Assembly (NCBI GenBank): GCA_963691655.1
Contig: OY829326.1
Coordinates: 95,473,235-95,537,234, forward strand
Direction: 5' to 3'
DNA length: 64,000 nt
From: Toxonevra muliebris
Lineage: Eukaryota; Arthropoda; Insecta; Diptera; Pallopteridae
Shown here one piece after another: positions 23,606-34,688 of the stretch (position 1 is the stretch's first letter; every line of letters starts with the position of its first letter). The position numbers were made by a program, and so were the translations under genes. The notes below the pieces were generated by a model. The model had not been told where the DNA came from, searched no databases, and saw only the letters and a list, made by a program, of their open reading frames with translations.

Positions 23606-25465
23606 ATGCCCAGAGGGCCAAAAAATTGTGTGGCAGGATGCCAGGAGGGAGTTATTTTCCGATTTCCGGACGGGAAATTTCAGGAGCAAAGGTAAGTAAG
23701 ATACATTTTCTGCGCGCCAATTTCAACGGCCGGTTTCTTGTCTTACTCGAAATTTTTTGAGTACGATTGCAGTACTCGTTTTGGTTGGTTATTACAAAAT
23801 AGTTTGTATTAAATATTTGAAATTTGTTCATAAATTGTTTGAAAATATAAAATTTAAGGTAACATAAGAATGCACATGTTGAAGCTTAACAACAAACTTT
23901 ATGTATCTACATATGTATGTCTATGTAGATACATACAAAGAAAATAAATAAGAAAGCTATTCTTGTTGTAGAATACCTTACAATGAGAATTGGTCACTAA
24001 TATGTTGTGTGTACAATGGTATTATAGATTATAGCCGTAAGAAAAAATTAATCAAATAATTTTCGGAATTATATTTGATGTTTAAATTTAATTAAAATAA
24101 AGGTTATATGCTATTGAATTTTAAGTATTTTGTAGTGTTTGATCATAAATTTATGATCGTCGTGTATGAGTAACGCTCGTATCTATACAGTTTTTCGCGG
24201 TAGTATACCGCTCTTTCAACTCCAAAACCGCATACCGCCTTTTTTACCAAAATACCGCGTTTATACTAAGAAAAAAATATAAAATTTTTGAACACTACGA
24301 AATTCAAATTTATCAATCATAATGCAAAACGTGTCAGACAACAAGGGTAACTAGTTGCAAGTATACCTTTGAAAGAAGTGGAAACATCGAAGGCGATTCT
24401 TATCGTCAAATTTAACTTGAAATATCCATACGTTGATTTCTATAAATACCTCATAGCCAAGCCGGAATCGCTTCGTCAAATTTCTTCAAAGCACAAATTC
24501 AATATAACTACAAAAGGAAATATGAAAATGGAGAACGAAGACGATTTAGATGATGGATAAATTGCTTTCCTGGTTAATTTTCATTGAAAAAAATTGATAT
24601 CGCGAAATATACAGTTTTTTTCAAATCGATTTACAGTTTTTTAAAAATTTTTAGTAGAAATATACAGTTTTTGGTAGGAAAAAAGATACGAGCGTTATGT
24701 ATGAGGGATATCAAATTATAATGATAATTATATTTTTTATTGATTTTCCATTTTTCTGATTTTTTAAAATTTTTAACTTAGTTATAAATTATTAATTTTC
24801 TTATTTTAATTTTGGGCTGTATGGCTTAGTAGATTGGGTACTATGGGTATGGAAAATGGGTGAACATGATAATTTACCATAAACTAGCTCGAATAGTGTG
24901 GTGGCTGTGTCTCTATGTGGTCTATAGGTAGGGAGACAATAATGGCATAGTATGTACACTAGACCGGATCGGATCCCCATACAAAAAACAAGTTTGAAAA
25001 GTTAATGTACACTACACTGCTTATCCTATGTGTGGCACTATGGTATTCATCTCTTATTTTTAATTTTCCTATGTCGTTTGTTAATTTTTGTGGTTTGTGT
25101 ATATTAACTTTTTTGATTGAAGTGCTTTATCATTTATTTTTCTATTGCATATTTAGTTATGTTGATTTTGGAACAGAAAATAGAATTGAAAAATAAACTA
25201 GCTACCTTTTTAAAACCCTCTAAGGATTTTGTTACTCTTGTTAGTTAAACAAAACTTAACTTTTGCTAGATTTTCCATCTTTAAATCTTTGCTTTGTGTT
25301 TTATATTTTCTTTTATTATTATGCTTGTGTACTAATGCATTGCTTTTTATCTGTAACTTATAGAAGAAAAGAATGGTTGCAACGTATGGGTATAGACCAA
25401 CTCTTGGACCAACATAGTGGGGTCTGCCATCGCCAACAAATAAATAGAGGTAGTAGTTTCGCAAT
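23606..25465 (+). pseudogene. THAP-domain gene fragment, two exons, copy 2
   Basis: Exon 1 (23606-23691, 86 bp) reads MPRGPKNCVAGCQEGVIF, then RFPDGKFQEQ, with both N-terminal zinc Cys and the F-P core, and ends at donor GTAAGTAAG. Exon 2 begins at 25364 after CTTATAG, in phase, and reads RRKEWLQRMGIDQLLDQHSG, then VCHRQQ. Together they make a THAP DNA-binding domain with the invariant Trp. The final zinc His (C-x-x-H) is Gln here, and the frame stops at 25456. The 1.67-kb intron contains a 527-bp hAT element. It lies inside element Y and is probably the DNA-binding part of its transposase; the catalytic part is gone. Confidence 0.75.
24171..24697. mobile_element. 527-bp hAT element with perfect 8-bp target duplication
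   Basis: TIR TAACGCTCGTATC at 24171 is mirrored by GATACGAGCGTTA ending at 24697. The flanks are TGTATGAG on both sides (24163-24170 and 24698-24705), an exact 8-bp duplication as made by hAT transposases. TACCGC-type subterminal repeats occur at about 24215-24260, and TATACAGTTTTT lies inside both ends. The 63-codon frame at 24369-24560 (ends KMENEDDLDDG) shows no known domain and may be a transposase remnant. Confidence 0.9.
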
Positions 25466-26147
25466 ACTATTTTAAAATCATGTTAATTTAAACATTTTTT
25501 TTTTAATTTTCTCTACTTTTTAATAAATTATATAATTGTACGGAACCTTCAAATATAATTTTACATTAGATTTTCGCTTACTTTGCTTGTTTTAAAAATG
25601 AGTATAATAATTAGTAGCAGAAAATCCGGTGTTTATTAGAAAACCAACCTTGAATTTCACAATTTTTCTGTTAATTTCACCTTTTTTCACCACACATAGC
25701 TGCCATAGTAGTGATTCATAAAATCGTAATTTAACGACTACTTTAATTCTTTTATGGTTACCTACAAAATTTTGATTGATTTATTTATCTGTAAGCTATA
25801 ATTTAAAAGGTAATAAGAAAAATATTTAAAAATAACAAACAGAAATCAATCCGTTTGCAAAATACTTATCGTACATATGATTATTTGGTACCAAGATAAT
25901 TAAAAGTATTCGGAACAGCGTACACGATATTCATCCCAAAAAAGTACTAATTTGTAAATTGAGAAATTTTGACAGTTGATTGAATAATGATGAGAGCTCA
26001 CACGTATATGGCAAAAAGCTCGACCCCGACACTTACTCTCTTAGTGTCGGCTCATGTGCTCTATGGTGAACAGGGCTATAGTATTGTTTGTCATGACGAA
26101 AGCAAACTTTTCAAGTCATTTCGAATTAGGAGTGTGAAGTGTATATA

Positions 26148-27434
26148 CAGGGTGACAATCGTAAAGTGACGCACACATTTCAGCAGTTATTTTCAAAAGG
26201 ACGTACTTCCATTAAGTACAATTAAGTGTTAACATTGCTGAATATATAAGCATTCATTTGAACACCACCTCATTCAATATAACCTCCTTTAGCATGCACA
26301 CATGCCTTCAATCGATCCGGAAATCGTAGGACTGTTCGCCGCAGGACTTCCTGATCAATTTCAGTCCAGGCTTTCTCTAATGAATTTCTCAGCGACTCCA
26401 GACTGTGGTGTTGAGATGCACAAGCCTTACTCTCTAAAATACTCCAAATAGAGTAGTCCATTGGATTCAAGTCTGGGGAGTATGGTGGCCATTCTTGAGA
26501 TGTTATGAATCCCGAAAAATTGTCTTTTATCCATGTTTGCATTAATTTTGCCATGTGGGAAGGTGCAGAATCTTGCTGGAAAGTCCAGTTTTCATTTCCA
26601 AATGTATCTTGGGCCCAGGGAAGAACATGTTCATTTAAAATGCTCCGATAAACAACCTGGTCAATTTTAACACCCTCTTCAACGAATATTAGAGGGGTTC
26701 TGGCATTAGCGGAAACTCCAGCCCATACCATAACGGAAGCTGGCTTTTGAACTCGGCCAGCAGTCCTATTTTGTTGCGAAGATGATGTTAGCCACATTCG
26801 GTCATTTTGCGCATTGAAATGTTGTTCAAACGTGAAAATTTTTTCATCTGTAAACAAGATATTTTCAACATTTTTTAACACGGAGGAGCGTAGCAATGCC
26901 TTGCATCTTTGCAGTCGCAAATCTTTCTTTTTTTGTGTCAGATCTTGAGCTTTTCCGAGCTTGTACGGCTTAAGATTAAGCTTTGATTTTGCAATGATTC
27001 GCACTGTTTTACGGTTTACTCCCACTTCCTTAGCGATTTTTTTCATTGAGCGCCTTGAATTTCGCTTGATTCGTTTACGAATTTTTTCTGTTAAACCAGT
27101 AGTGGCAACTGTTGAAAATTTTCCCCGGTCTCTATCTCCAGTTCCCCAGTTTCATTATATCGAATAATAGCTCGGTCTACCGTACGACTTGACAAATTTA
27201 AAGCCTTTGCAATTTGACGGCTACTATAATTTACCAAATGAAATTTCATAATTTCACGACGAATATTTTTCTTGTCCATTTTTATGGAAATTTCAAAATG
27301 TAATAACAAAAATTCAAATGAAATTAAAAGCAAAGCCAATGATGAATGAATTTGCTTTTTAAATTAAAGTAACGGTAAATGGCAAAGCTTGCTGTAGAGT
27401 ATTAAACTTGCGTCACTTTACAATTGTCACCCTG
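26148..27434 (-). mobile_element. DD37D Tc1/mariner (maT-like) element, copy 1
   Basis: TIRs CAGGGTGACAATCGTAAAGT (26148) and ACTTTACAATTGTCACCCTG (to 27434), with TA on both sides. The minus-strand transposase starts MDKKNIRREIMKFH with a paired-type helix-turn-helix (SSRQIAKALNLSSRTVDRA), is broken by a 1-bp loss near 27148, and continues with a second HTH (RKTVRIIAKSKL), ILFTDEKIF, NWTFQQDSAPSHMAK and PPYSPDLNPMDYSIW. Spacing from the second to the third Asp is 37 residues (DD37D). The C-terminus, ending CVHAKGGYIE, is intact. All three acidic residues are present. The uninterrupted target (TATATATG) is visible in the related copy at about 58733-58740. Confidence 0.95.
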
Positions 27435-28639
27435 TATATGTTAAAAAAAAAGAAGAGTGGCCGCGTTCTAAAAGAAGAGTAAAAAACTTTTTAGCAGTGC
27501 TAAAAAAGTAATTTATTAGTTAATAATAACATGAAAACACCAAAGTAAGTTAACTTAAATTGTTTAATAAGATTTAATAAGTGGTAATATGTAGGCTTTT
27601 CATGGTGTTTGCATCGCGCGAATATGCTGTAAATGATGTGACGCTAAATGACGTCTGCTGTCAGGGTCGGAGCAGTGTTTGTGGTCAGGGTCGGAGCACC
27701 GAAAATTTTGTTCTAATGATACGTTTTGACTCCGGAAATACATTTTTTTCACCCGTGCGTGTTTTGCATGTCATTTTATCGTATCGTACCATGTGTATAT
27801 TCTGTCAACGGGAAATAATCAATGCACTTGGTTTGTTAAATCAATGCGCGGTGGCGATACTTTCGCCAATAGCAAATAAATAAACCTAGGAACCACGAGA
27901 TTAATTGTACATGTGACTTAGCAGCATTTACACTGTGAAATTGCACCAATACACTTAAGCCTCTTAAATCTAACTAAGTTTCAAACGAGAAAGGAGCTTT
28001 TTTTAAAGAGTTGATGTAGTTGGCACGAGTAACGTGCGGGGACACCTGGGCGCTCTCACTCTTTCCAATTACATTGATCTCGCCCAAAAACTTGAAAAGA
28101 AAACTCAATTGCTTGCATCGAATGCAAAAGAGGTGCATTTAAAATGCGCCAATATGACGGCAAATTTTTTTTATCTGCCAGAACTGCTATTCAGAATAAT
28201 TTTTAACCAACCTTAATTTTTTCTCTTTGATCAATGAAATAAAAGATCAAATTTTCTTTTAAATTCACTCAGAGGGATTTTTATTTTGATTTCAGGTCTC
28301 TTTCCCCGATTTTCAAGTGTATTTTTTACTTTGATTTTCTACAGTGCTCCGACCTGACAGCAGTGACCCAAACCTAACTATAATTTTTGTTCTTTATAAA
28401 TGCCCATAACTTCTGAACAATTAATTAAATTATATTTAATGTTCAGCAAAAACATAGCAATTTGTGAGATCTATTCAACGATATGCAACATTAATAAAAA
28501 ATTCGGCTTTCAACGGAAGTTATGAGCAAAAGTCAAAATATGCTCCAACCCTGACGTCATTCCTCTACTAAAAATATAAATTGCTATCTATCTATATATG
28601 TCAATGAATTTTTTTTTCTATCTATATAAAAGAGTAAAG

Positions 28640-29051
28640 GGTAATATGTTTGAACGCGCATAACTCAGCTAAAACACTAGGAAAAGCATATATCGTTCGT
28701 GGACTATGCTATGGCGATGACAACACCAACATCAATGGTATTAATGATGCATTAACAGATCATGGTATCTATGGCAATATTGAAATCAAGCGTTTTATGA
28801 CCGGCCACATGCGCAAAAACCCGGAGAAATATATGCCACTGTATCAAATAGTTCTTGATGCTGATGCGACTGACTCGAATATTGGAAATATCAAACAAGT
28901 TAACTCATTTCAAATTAAAATCGAAAAAATGAAGAAATCTGATGTGACACATTGTAAAAGATGCCAACGATTTTTACACACAGCTTCTTCATGTTCAAAT
29001 TCATTTTTCAATGTTTTCAGTTTGAAATTAAATTCAAAACTGTTAGTGTAG
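28640..29051 (+). pseudogene. jockey-clade LINE ORF1 (gag-like) fragment
   Basis: The plus frame reads AYIVRGLCYGDD, IEIKRFMTGHMRKNPEKYMP, LYQIVLDADATDS, then MKKSDVTHCKRCQRFLHTAS. This is the pre-C2HC and first zinc-knuckle part of jockey-type ORF1 nucleocapsid proteins. No Met suits as start and the frame runs out after the first knuckle, so both ends are lost. No ORF2 follows. Confidence 0.85.
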
Positions 29052-29439
29052 CACTTCTGGATCTTCTGGAATAAAATTGTAGTTACACTAATAAATGTAT
29101 AGATTATAAATAAATCGTGAATGAGTGGTAGACTGGAGTGTCAGCTGTCTCAGGTTCGGAGGTTAATTTCTTATAATATATAAATATAATATATATAGAA
29201 TAATATCAAATAAATTAATATTTTTAATAAAATAAAAAATTGCTTACCTTGTTTTCCAACTGTTTATTTTGGAAACAACACCAATACTTTATAACTTAAA
29301 AAACAGAAATACGTATTTCAAATAAATATATTTGATTCACAAAAATATTGGCCCGTAGTTATAAACAGTTTAGGCCCAGCATCTCGAATGTTATTGCATG
29401 ATGTTGTTTGTAAAATAATTAGTTTTATTAATTAAAGGT
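29052..29439. other. no gene recognised
   Basis: AT-rich; the stretch TGTCAGCTGTCTCAGGTTCG at about 29139 is the only less AT-rich patch and is unassigned. Confidence 0.4.
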
Positions 29440-29716
29440 GACCTTCACGGAATGTCTCAATGTACCGTTAGGAAAGTAATTAAAAATTATCTAACAAAAA
29501 AATCGCCTAATTGTTGCCTCACTTCATTAAAATTGAGTTGAACAAGATAAAAGCAACTTTTGACAAATTGCTGGATTTTTCGCAGTAATTGGTGCCATAG
29601 ACTGCAACCATTTCAGAACTAAATGTCCAGCAAAAAATGTTGCTTTGATGGCGGGAATTTCAAAACAATGCTTTGGGTTGGATTTAATTCGAGAAAATGA
29701 CAGAAAATGCATAAAA
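29440..29716 (+). pseudogene. PIF/Harbinger transposase fragment
   Basis: The plus-strand translation reads GDLHGMSQCTVRKVIKNYL and then, after frameshifts, FAVIGAIDCNHFRTKCPAK. The second is the G-A-I-D-C-T-H block bearing the first catalytic Asp of HARBI1-like DDE_4 transposases; the first is the upstream G-x-x-x-G-x-S-Q helix. Continuation ISKQCFGLDLIREND is diverged. Only about 90 codons survive. Confidence 0.7.
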
Positions 29717-30169
29717 TTGATCAAAATTTAATTAAACAGTGCAATAAATCAAAAATAGTTAAATTGTATCCACTTGAAAATGGACGGCCATCATTGTTAG
29801 AGTTGAGTTTCGTCAAATAAACAATAAATAAAGTCATATCAAAAGAGATAAAATATATTCAAAAAATAGCATGAAAGGTAATACAAACTTGAAAATGTTA
29901 TATCTCTTGATTTTGACCTAATATTTAAAAACGGAGTTTGCCACTGGATTTTACGACCGAAAATTAAGTCTCAACGTTTTGGTGTGTCAATTTCACATAC
30001 TTGCAGTGCTATTGTTCCTTTGGAGCTTTTTTTCCGTTATATCCGAATAGGAAATTATTACTACCGATAACAAATATAGGTTACTAAAAGCTATAAAAAT
30101 AAATGTATCCATCACTAGTGAGCATTGGCCTGAAATTTCAAAAATGAAAAACCGGGAAGATAAGCTTTG

Positions 30170-30340
30170 TTAACAAAACTGGTGAAGCACATTTTTTCTT
30201 TACCTCATTCCATATCTAGTGTGGAACGAGTTTTTCCCAAATTAATATAAATCAGTGTGCTTTTAGAAATCGGCTGCCAACTACTTATTTTAAACAATTA
30301 CTTAAAGAAAAAACCCTTTACAAATAGAGCACTTGAAAAA
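30170..30340 (+). pseudogene. hAT C-terminal dimerisation segment, relic
   Basis: The frame reads IFSLPHSISSVERVFPKL and, after a stop, ILNNYLKKKPFTNRALEKIY. The L-P-H-S-x-x-x-V-E-R-V-F-S block is the hATC dimerisation core. Nothing upstream is recognisable. Confidence 0.65.
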
Positions 30341-30633
30341 ATTTACACAAAATATGTACGACCATAAAAGTGGCTAATTGTTTTGTTCGCCAACTGCTCA
30401 TTTTATATGCATATATGTATTTACCATGTGTATATTTATTTTGTATGCATTTAAATTTTGTTATTGTATTGTTTATTGCATTTTTATTTCATTCAAATAA
30501 ATAGTGCCCGGCTATGGCGCAAGTTTGAAAAAAAACATTTTTTCTTAAAAAAAATCAAAATTAGGGTAATTTGCCATAAAATGGGCGAGAAGAAATTGGA
30601 AAATGGGGGAATGGAAAAAAAGAGTTGGCAGCC

Positions 30634-30934
30634 CTGAAACTTACGTTAACCGATTTTTCTTCCAGCAAATATTGCTTTCCTTGTCTCGATAGCAGCAGTG
30701 CGTAGTCTGTTCAATTCAACCATACGTAGTTTATTTTGTGTAACAATCAGAAAAAGAAACAAACTGGCTGAAAATGTCTGCAAAAACAATTTTAAGACTG
30801 TTAAAGTTAAGCACAAAAATTCTTAAGATATGAATCAGGTACAAAATAGAAAAATCAGTACATTTTCATACTGATTTCGAGATTTTAAAAAATCAGGACA
30901 TGTGCTGATTAAATCAGTACGTCTGGCTACCCTA
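30634..30934 (+). mobile_element. TIR element related to 8657-9328, left-truncated
   Basis: Shares with 8930-9328 the blocks AAACTTACGTTAACCGA-like, GATAGCA.CA, ATACTGATTTCGAGATTT and the terminus TCTGGCTACCCTA (ending 30934). The left terminus is missing. Confidence 0.75.
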
Positions 30935-31009
30935 GACGGCAGCAATGCTGTTATCGGTATGGATAGCGATGTTGAAAATAAAATAATAAACGGAAAAATT
31001 TAATATATT

Positions 31010-32335
31010 TTAGTGCCATACGCTATTCAAAAGTTGGCTGGCCTTACCGAGGAAAATATTTTCTCTGTTATGGTCGATGTGGCGATAAAAAAATGTTTCG
31101 CGATGGTTACACGAGTGGTGACTGCCAAGCATGTGGTAAAATATCGTCTGCTGGAAGTTGTGGAGCAGTCAAACGTAACTGATTTAGCTGCTCTTCTATT
31201 AGAATACATGAAGGAATGTAAAATAAATACAGAAAACAACATTGCGTTCGCCCCCCATAACTCCCCGACCATGATGGGTGAAATAAATGGTGTTAAAACA
31301 ATCATGCGCAAAGAATCGAACACACTTTTAACGGTCGGTTGCGTCTGCCACTGTGGTCGAAATATAGTTGCAACAAATTAAAACTAAGCATCCAAACGAA
31401 TTATTAATAGTTGTAATTTCTAATTATTTTTCTAACAGCAGCAATAGGCAAAACCAGTTAAAAGAATTCCAGCAATATTTCGGCGCAACACTGCATAAGA
31501 TCCTGTCGGTGGCAAGCACCAGGTGGTTGTCTCTAGAAATAGCAACAAATAGACTGTTAGTGTTTAAAAGTAATAAAAACATTGAGCTGCAACTATCTGA
31601 TCTCGTTATGAAGGATGTTTGCTTATTTTTAAGCTACACTTTAGAAATTGTAAACAAAGTCAATAAAGAATTTCAATCTGTGAAAACAATGGCTCATTTC
31701 ATAGTTTCCCGAATGAGGCAATATTTTAAAATTTCATGTGGTTCAAATGGATGCAGTTGATTTGGAGAATGAGGAAAACTATTTGGAGTTAAAAGATGTT
31801 TATTGAGGTGTGCAAGTGGAAAAATGTTTAAGAGATAATCCGCAGTAAGTAAACAAATTGCATTTAAAAAAAAACGCATGAAACTTCCCAAAAAATTTGT
31901 TTTGTAGTTAAAAAAAGAATGAACAATTTTAATCGAAACATCAAAGTTGGATCCAATTAAAGCGTTATCGGGCGAAATAAGCTCAATTATGAAGCTTTCA
32001 GATATTTTTGGCTTTAAACCTGAAGAAGCTAATTGTGAGTGGAGAAAATTGTAGCGAAACTCAATTTACTTCCAAAAACGTTTGACGAATTCTGGGCGAA
32101 TGTGCCAAAAGTTGGTAGTGAAGTTAGCGGTCCCAAACTTTACAAAAAAAAAGTGTTACGCAACTAAGATAATACCACACTCTACTGCAGGAGTTGAATA
32201 GGTTTTTTTTCCAAAGCTAATGCAACGAAAACGAAATTGCGAAATCGATTGAGTGTGGAGACATTGTCTTCTGTTCTTGTATTCAAGAATTATTTTAAAT
32301 AGGAAGCTGTGTGCTGCCATAACTGGCTACCAAAC
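31010..32335 (+). pseudogene. hAT-like transposase, decayed
   Basis: The first frame (31013-31381) reads DLAALLLEYMKECK, then NNIAFAPHNSPTMMGEINGV (the D-N-A-x-x-M-x-G block with Asp lost) and LLTVGCVCHCGRNIV (the G-C-x-C-H block). Next comes YFSNSSNRQNQLKEFQQ and ILSVASTRWLSLEIATNRLL (T-R-W-L-S block), then in other frames LKALSGEISSIMKLSDIFGF and KLRNRLSVETLSSVLVFK, the C-terminal helix. The order is typical of insect hAT/ZBED-like transposases. Five or more lesions; no TIRs found. Confidence 0.75.
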
Positions 32336-32890
32336 TAGTTGCTAAAATTTGCAAGGAACATGAAATATTGGAAATAACGAACAAATATTTGAATATTCCC
32401 TCCCAGCCAGCATTTTATGAGATTTTTAAACAAATTCGAATCAGTTTTGATTCCCCAGCGTGATTAAAACAATCGAGCTGATTTTCTGATCATAAAAGGC
32501 TGTTTTGTTGGGAGAAAATGGTACCAACACGTGACTCCACTTGAAGAGTCTTTTGTTACTGTTTTTTTTTAGTCATTTTCCAGTAATTTTTTGTTTTATT
32601 TTTTCGAATAATTTTAAGTATTTTTTCGCTAATTTTTTTGTAATTTTCGAGTAATTTTTTGTTTTTTTTTCGAGTCATTTTTCAATCTTGCTTTAGTTTT
32701 TTTAGTCGTTTTCGGATAATTTGTAAGTATTTTTTCGGTCTTTTAGTCATTTTCATCATCACTTTTTGTATTTTTTTTTTTGAGTCTATTTCGAGATTGC
32801 AACTGTTTTACTATTTTCGTCCTTCATAGTTTTCATCTAATTTTTTAATCCGTTAACATCATTTTTTAAAGACCTGCTCTCGTCCCGTAA
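32336..32890. repeat. T-rich degenerate tandem repeat and flank
   Basis: From about 32560 to 32870, units like TTTTCGAGTAATTTTTTG and AGTCATTTTC recur with drift. The 200 bases before it hold nothing recognisable. Confidence 0.6.
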
Positions 32891-33682
32891 TTCTATTATA
32901 AGTTTTTCAAGGCCGTGGAGCATAAACATTTTGCACTAAGAAACATAACTATTTTGTGAATAAGGAAAATCTCCGGAAGATTCGTAAGATTTTTAACTAC
33001 CATGCCGATATATAAAGGAATATTATAACTTTTATTTATTCCCATTATTTTAACAATTTTGTTATGAACCCAACAAAAGTTGTCAGGGGTTTGCAAAGAA
33101 AAGGAGAAACCATTTAAATTTACGCTTGAAATCTTAACATTCCAAATAATACAAGGTGTTTTTGTTCTTCCTCCTTTTTTATATGATAACTGCTTTCAAC
33201 ATGCCTTTTATAAATTTGTGAGGCAACACTTCCTCCTTTCTTTATTTTGCACTTAATTCTTTGCAAATGGTTTTCAAATTTAAAGGCGCTTATTCCGACT
33301 AAAGATCCAAAATCTTCATGAACGCGCAACAAGAAGTGAAAATTATATGAAAGAAAGCACAAATCATATAATGTTGGAATCTCGTTCACAAATAATTTTA
33401 ATAGTTTTTCATAATAATTTAATAAAACGCAGTGTTTGCCTTGTAACATTTTATGAAAAAGTAAATTGTATTTTAGAATATTTTGATAAGTCTTGACAAA
33501 ACAATAAGATACAATAAATCTCAGAAATTTATATATTTAAAGTATAAAGTAGTAAAGTGTTTGATGTTTGTTGTACTAACATTTCAGGACAAGAGTTATT
33601 TTTCCTGCAATCACTTTCATTTAAAAGAATCCTCAAAGGCAAAGATAATTTTAAAAACTGAGCATATCTATCTGCACTTATA

Positions 33683-33990
33683 GGTTAGGTTGGAGTGGCT
33701 GTCGAGAGACACACTTAGGCCTGAACGGACCATTGTGATACCACATAGTTGGACCTACAGTTTAACGCCGATTCCGAACGGCGGTGTGGCAATTTTTTTA
33801 TCGGCTTGGTGGTTTTGCCATTACCAACCAATGTGTGTACTTGTACACTATCTTATAATTCTCATACACTTCATATTGATAGTGAATATAAGAAAGTAAT
33901 GAAAATTAACCACCAGACGAAGACGGGAATCGAACCCGAACCTCCCAGATAAAAGTCTAGTGCACTATCCTCTAGGCTATCGAGGTCGTC
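33683..33990 (-). mobile_element. full-length tRNA-derived SINE with 13-bp target duplication
   Basis: Minus-strand SINE of 308 bp. The head at 33990 reads GACGACCTCGATAGCCTAGA, with A-box ATAGCCTAGAGGATAGTGC and B-box GGTTCGGGTTCGATTCC. The body has GCCGTTCGGAATCGGC and AACTGTAGGTCC. The 3' tail is CCACTCCAACCTAACC. It is flanked by ATCTGCACTTATA on both sides (33670-33682 and 33991-34003). It sits in the CACTA transposase gene, and removing it restores K-A-T-E-L-R-Q-F-L-L-Y-T-G context upstream of Y-A-Q-F-L. No tRNA function is implied. Confidence 0.9.
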
Positions 33991-34688
33991 ATCTGCACTT
34001 ATAACTTTCTTCAATATAAAAGGCCCAGTATACAGTAGGAATTGTCTCAGTTCTGTGGCCTTTCATCTATTAAGACCTTTTAGGCTTCGAGGTTTTCTAT
34101 TAAACTCCCTTGTTATGTTACTTCTATTAAAAATTAACTCTTTTGACATGGATTCAATTTTCTATGAAACTAGCGAAAAATCTTCACCTTGTTTTTAACC
34201 TATGCATTTAAAAGAGTTCGTATTACGCTTAAACACACAATGTGCATATAGTATAAAGAGCACTGTGATACTATATCAATATTAAGCAATTCTAATGCAG
34301 ATATTGGTTGCTTTAAATGATGCTCCGGCTGTAAGCGATTTTCTAAAGGACTCATTGCTTCTAACAATAAACTCGCTGCGGGGAAAAATAAGCCGATGTT
34401 TCACCATTTGCTCTTTTTGAGTATACCACGCACAATAAAAGTAACCACTATGACCCTTAGTTCCTAAAATAAAGGACTTTGTAGGTGCATCCATTACAAA
34501 TCAACGCAAAATAATATTATAAAAGTTATTAAGAAAAACTAGCCACTCTAACTTATCTTTCAATTCTGAAATAAATTCTTGTAAAAAATCATTTGCGCAT
34601 TTTGGTTTTGAAGTACCTTCATCTAGGCCAATAGGAAAAATTATTTTGTGTTTTAGTTTGGATTACCTAAATTAACAAACACAAGGCA

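Larger units (their letters stand above)
21874..26076. mobile_element. element Y: 4.2-kb insertion carrying a THAP gene
   Basis: The right end read inward is GCCCTGTTCACCATAGAGCA, then CATGAGCCGACACTAAGAGAG. The left end is GCCCTATTC followed, after a MITE insertion, by GCATAGAGCACATGAGACG and ACACTAAGAGAG. The TIR is thus over 35 bp. The empty-site sequence at 58800 (TTAATATACAGTATTG when reversed) shows that the insertion fell within TATA/TACA and duplicated about 4 bp. Inside lie the two THAP exons (23606, 25364). P superfamily or Kolobok-like (also THAP-bearing) are candidates; no catalytic domain is preserved to decide. Confidence 0.6.
21784..28568. mobile_element. element X: composite DNA transposon with nested insertions
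   Basis: The left end GTAGGGGAATGTCGTCGGGG (21784) and the right end, read in reverse from 28568, GTAGAGGAATGACGTCAGGG, are inverted copies with few mismatches, extending to about 28 bp. Internal sequence at 21828-21873, 26077-26147 and 27437-27770 is collinear with one uninterrupted block at 58450-58869 (reverse strand). The intervening 21874-26076 (Y) and 26148-27434 (mariner) are therefore later insertions into X. The motif GTCAGGGTCGGAGCA is repeated near the right end (27657-27705, inverted near 28343). No coding region of X itself is recognised and no target duplication is clear. Confidence 0.5.

Noticed and set aside
24825..24900. Possible third tRNA-derived SINE head (TGGCTTAGTAGATTGG)
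   Set aside because: An A-box-like stretch is present but no B-box, tail or duplication follows.
23606..25465. THAP two-exon unit as a functional host gene
   Set aside because: The last zinc ligand is Gln, the frame stops right after the domain, and the unit lies within a TIR-bounded element, so a transposon origin fits better.
27581..27883. 100-codon plus-strand frame (starts MVICRLFMVFASREYAV) near the right part of element X
   Set aside because: The collinear segment at 58450-58620 breaks the frame, so it is not conserved as coding.
29527..29724. Minus-strand frame of 65 codons
   Set aside because: Antisense shadow of the plus-strand Harbinger fragment with the G-A-I-D-C block.
33925..33990. 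tRNA-like sequence with A- and B-boxes on the minus strand
   Set aside because: It is the head of a SINE with a 308-bp body, a tail and 13-bp target duplications, and it lacks a proper acceptor-stem partner, so it is not a tRNA gene.
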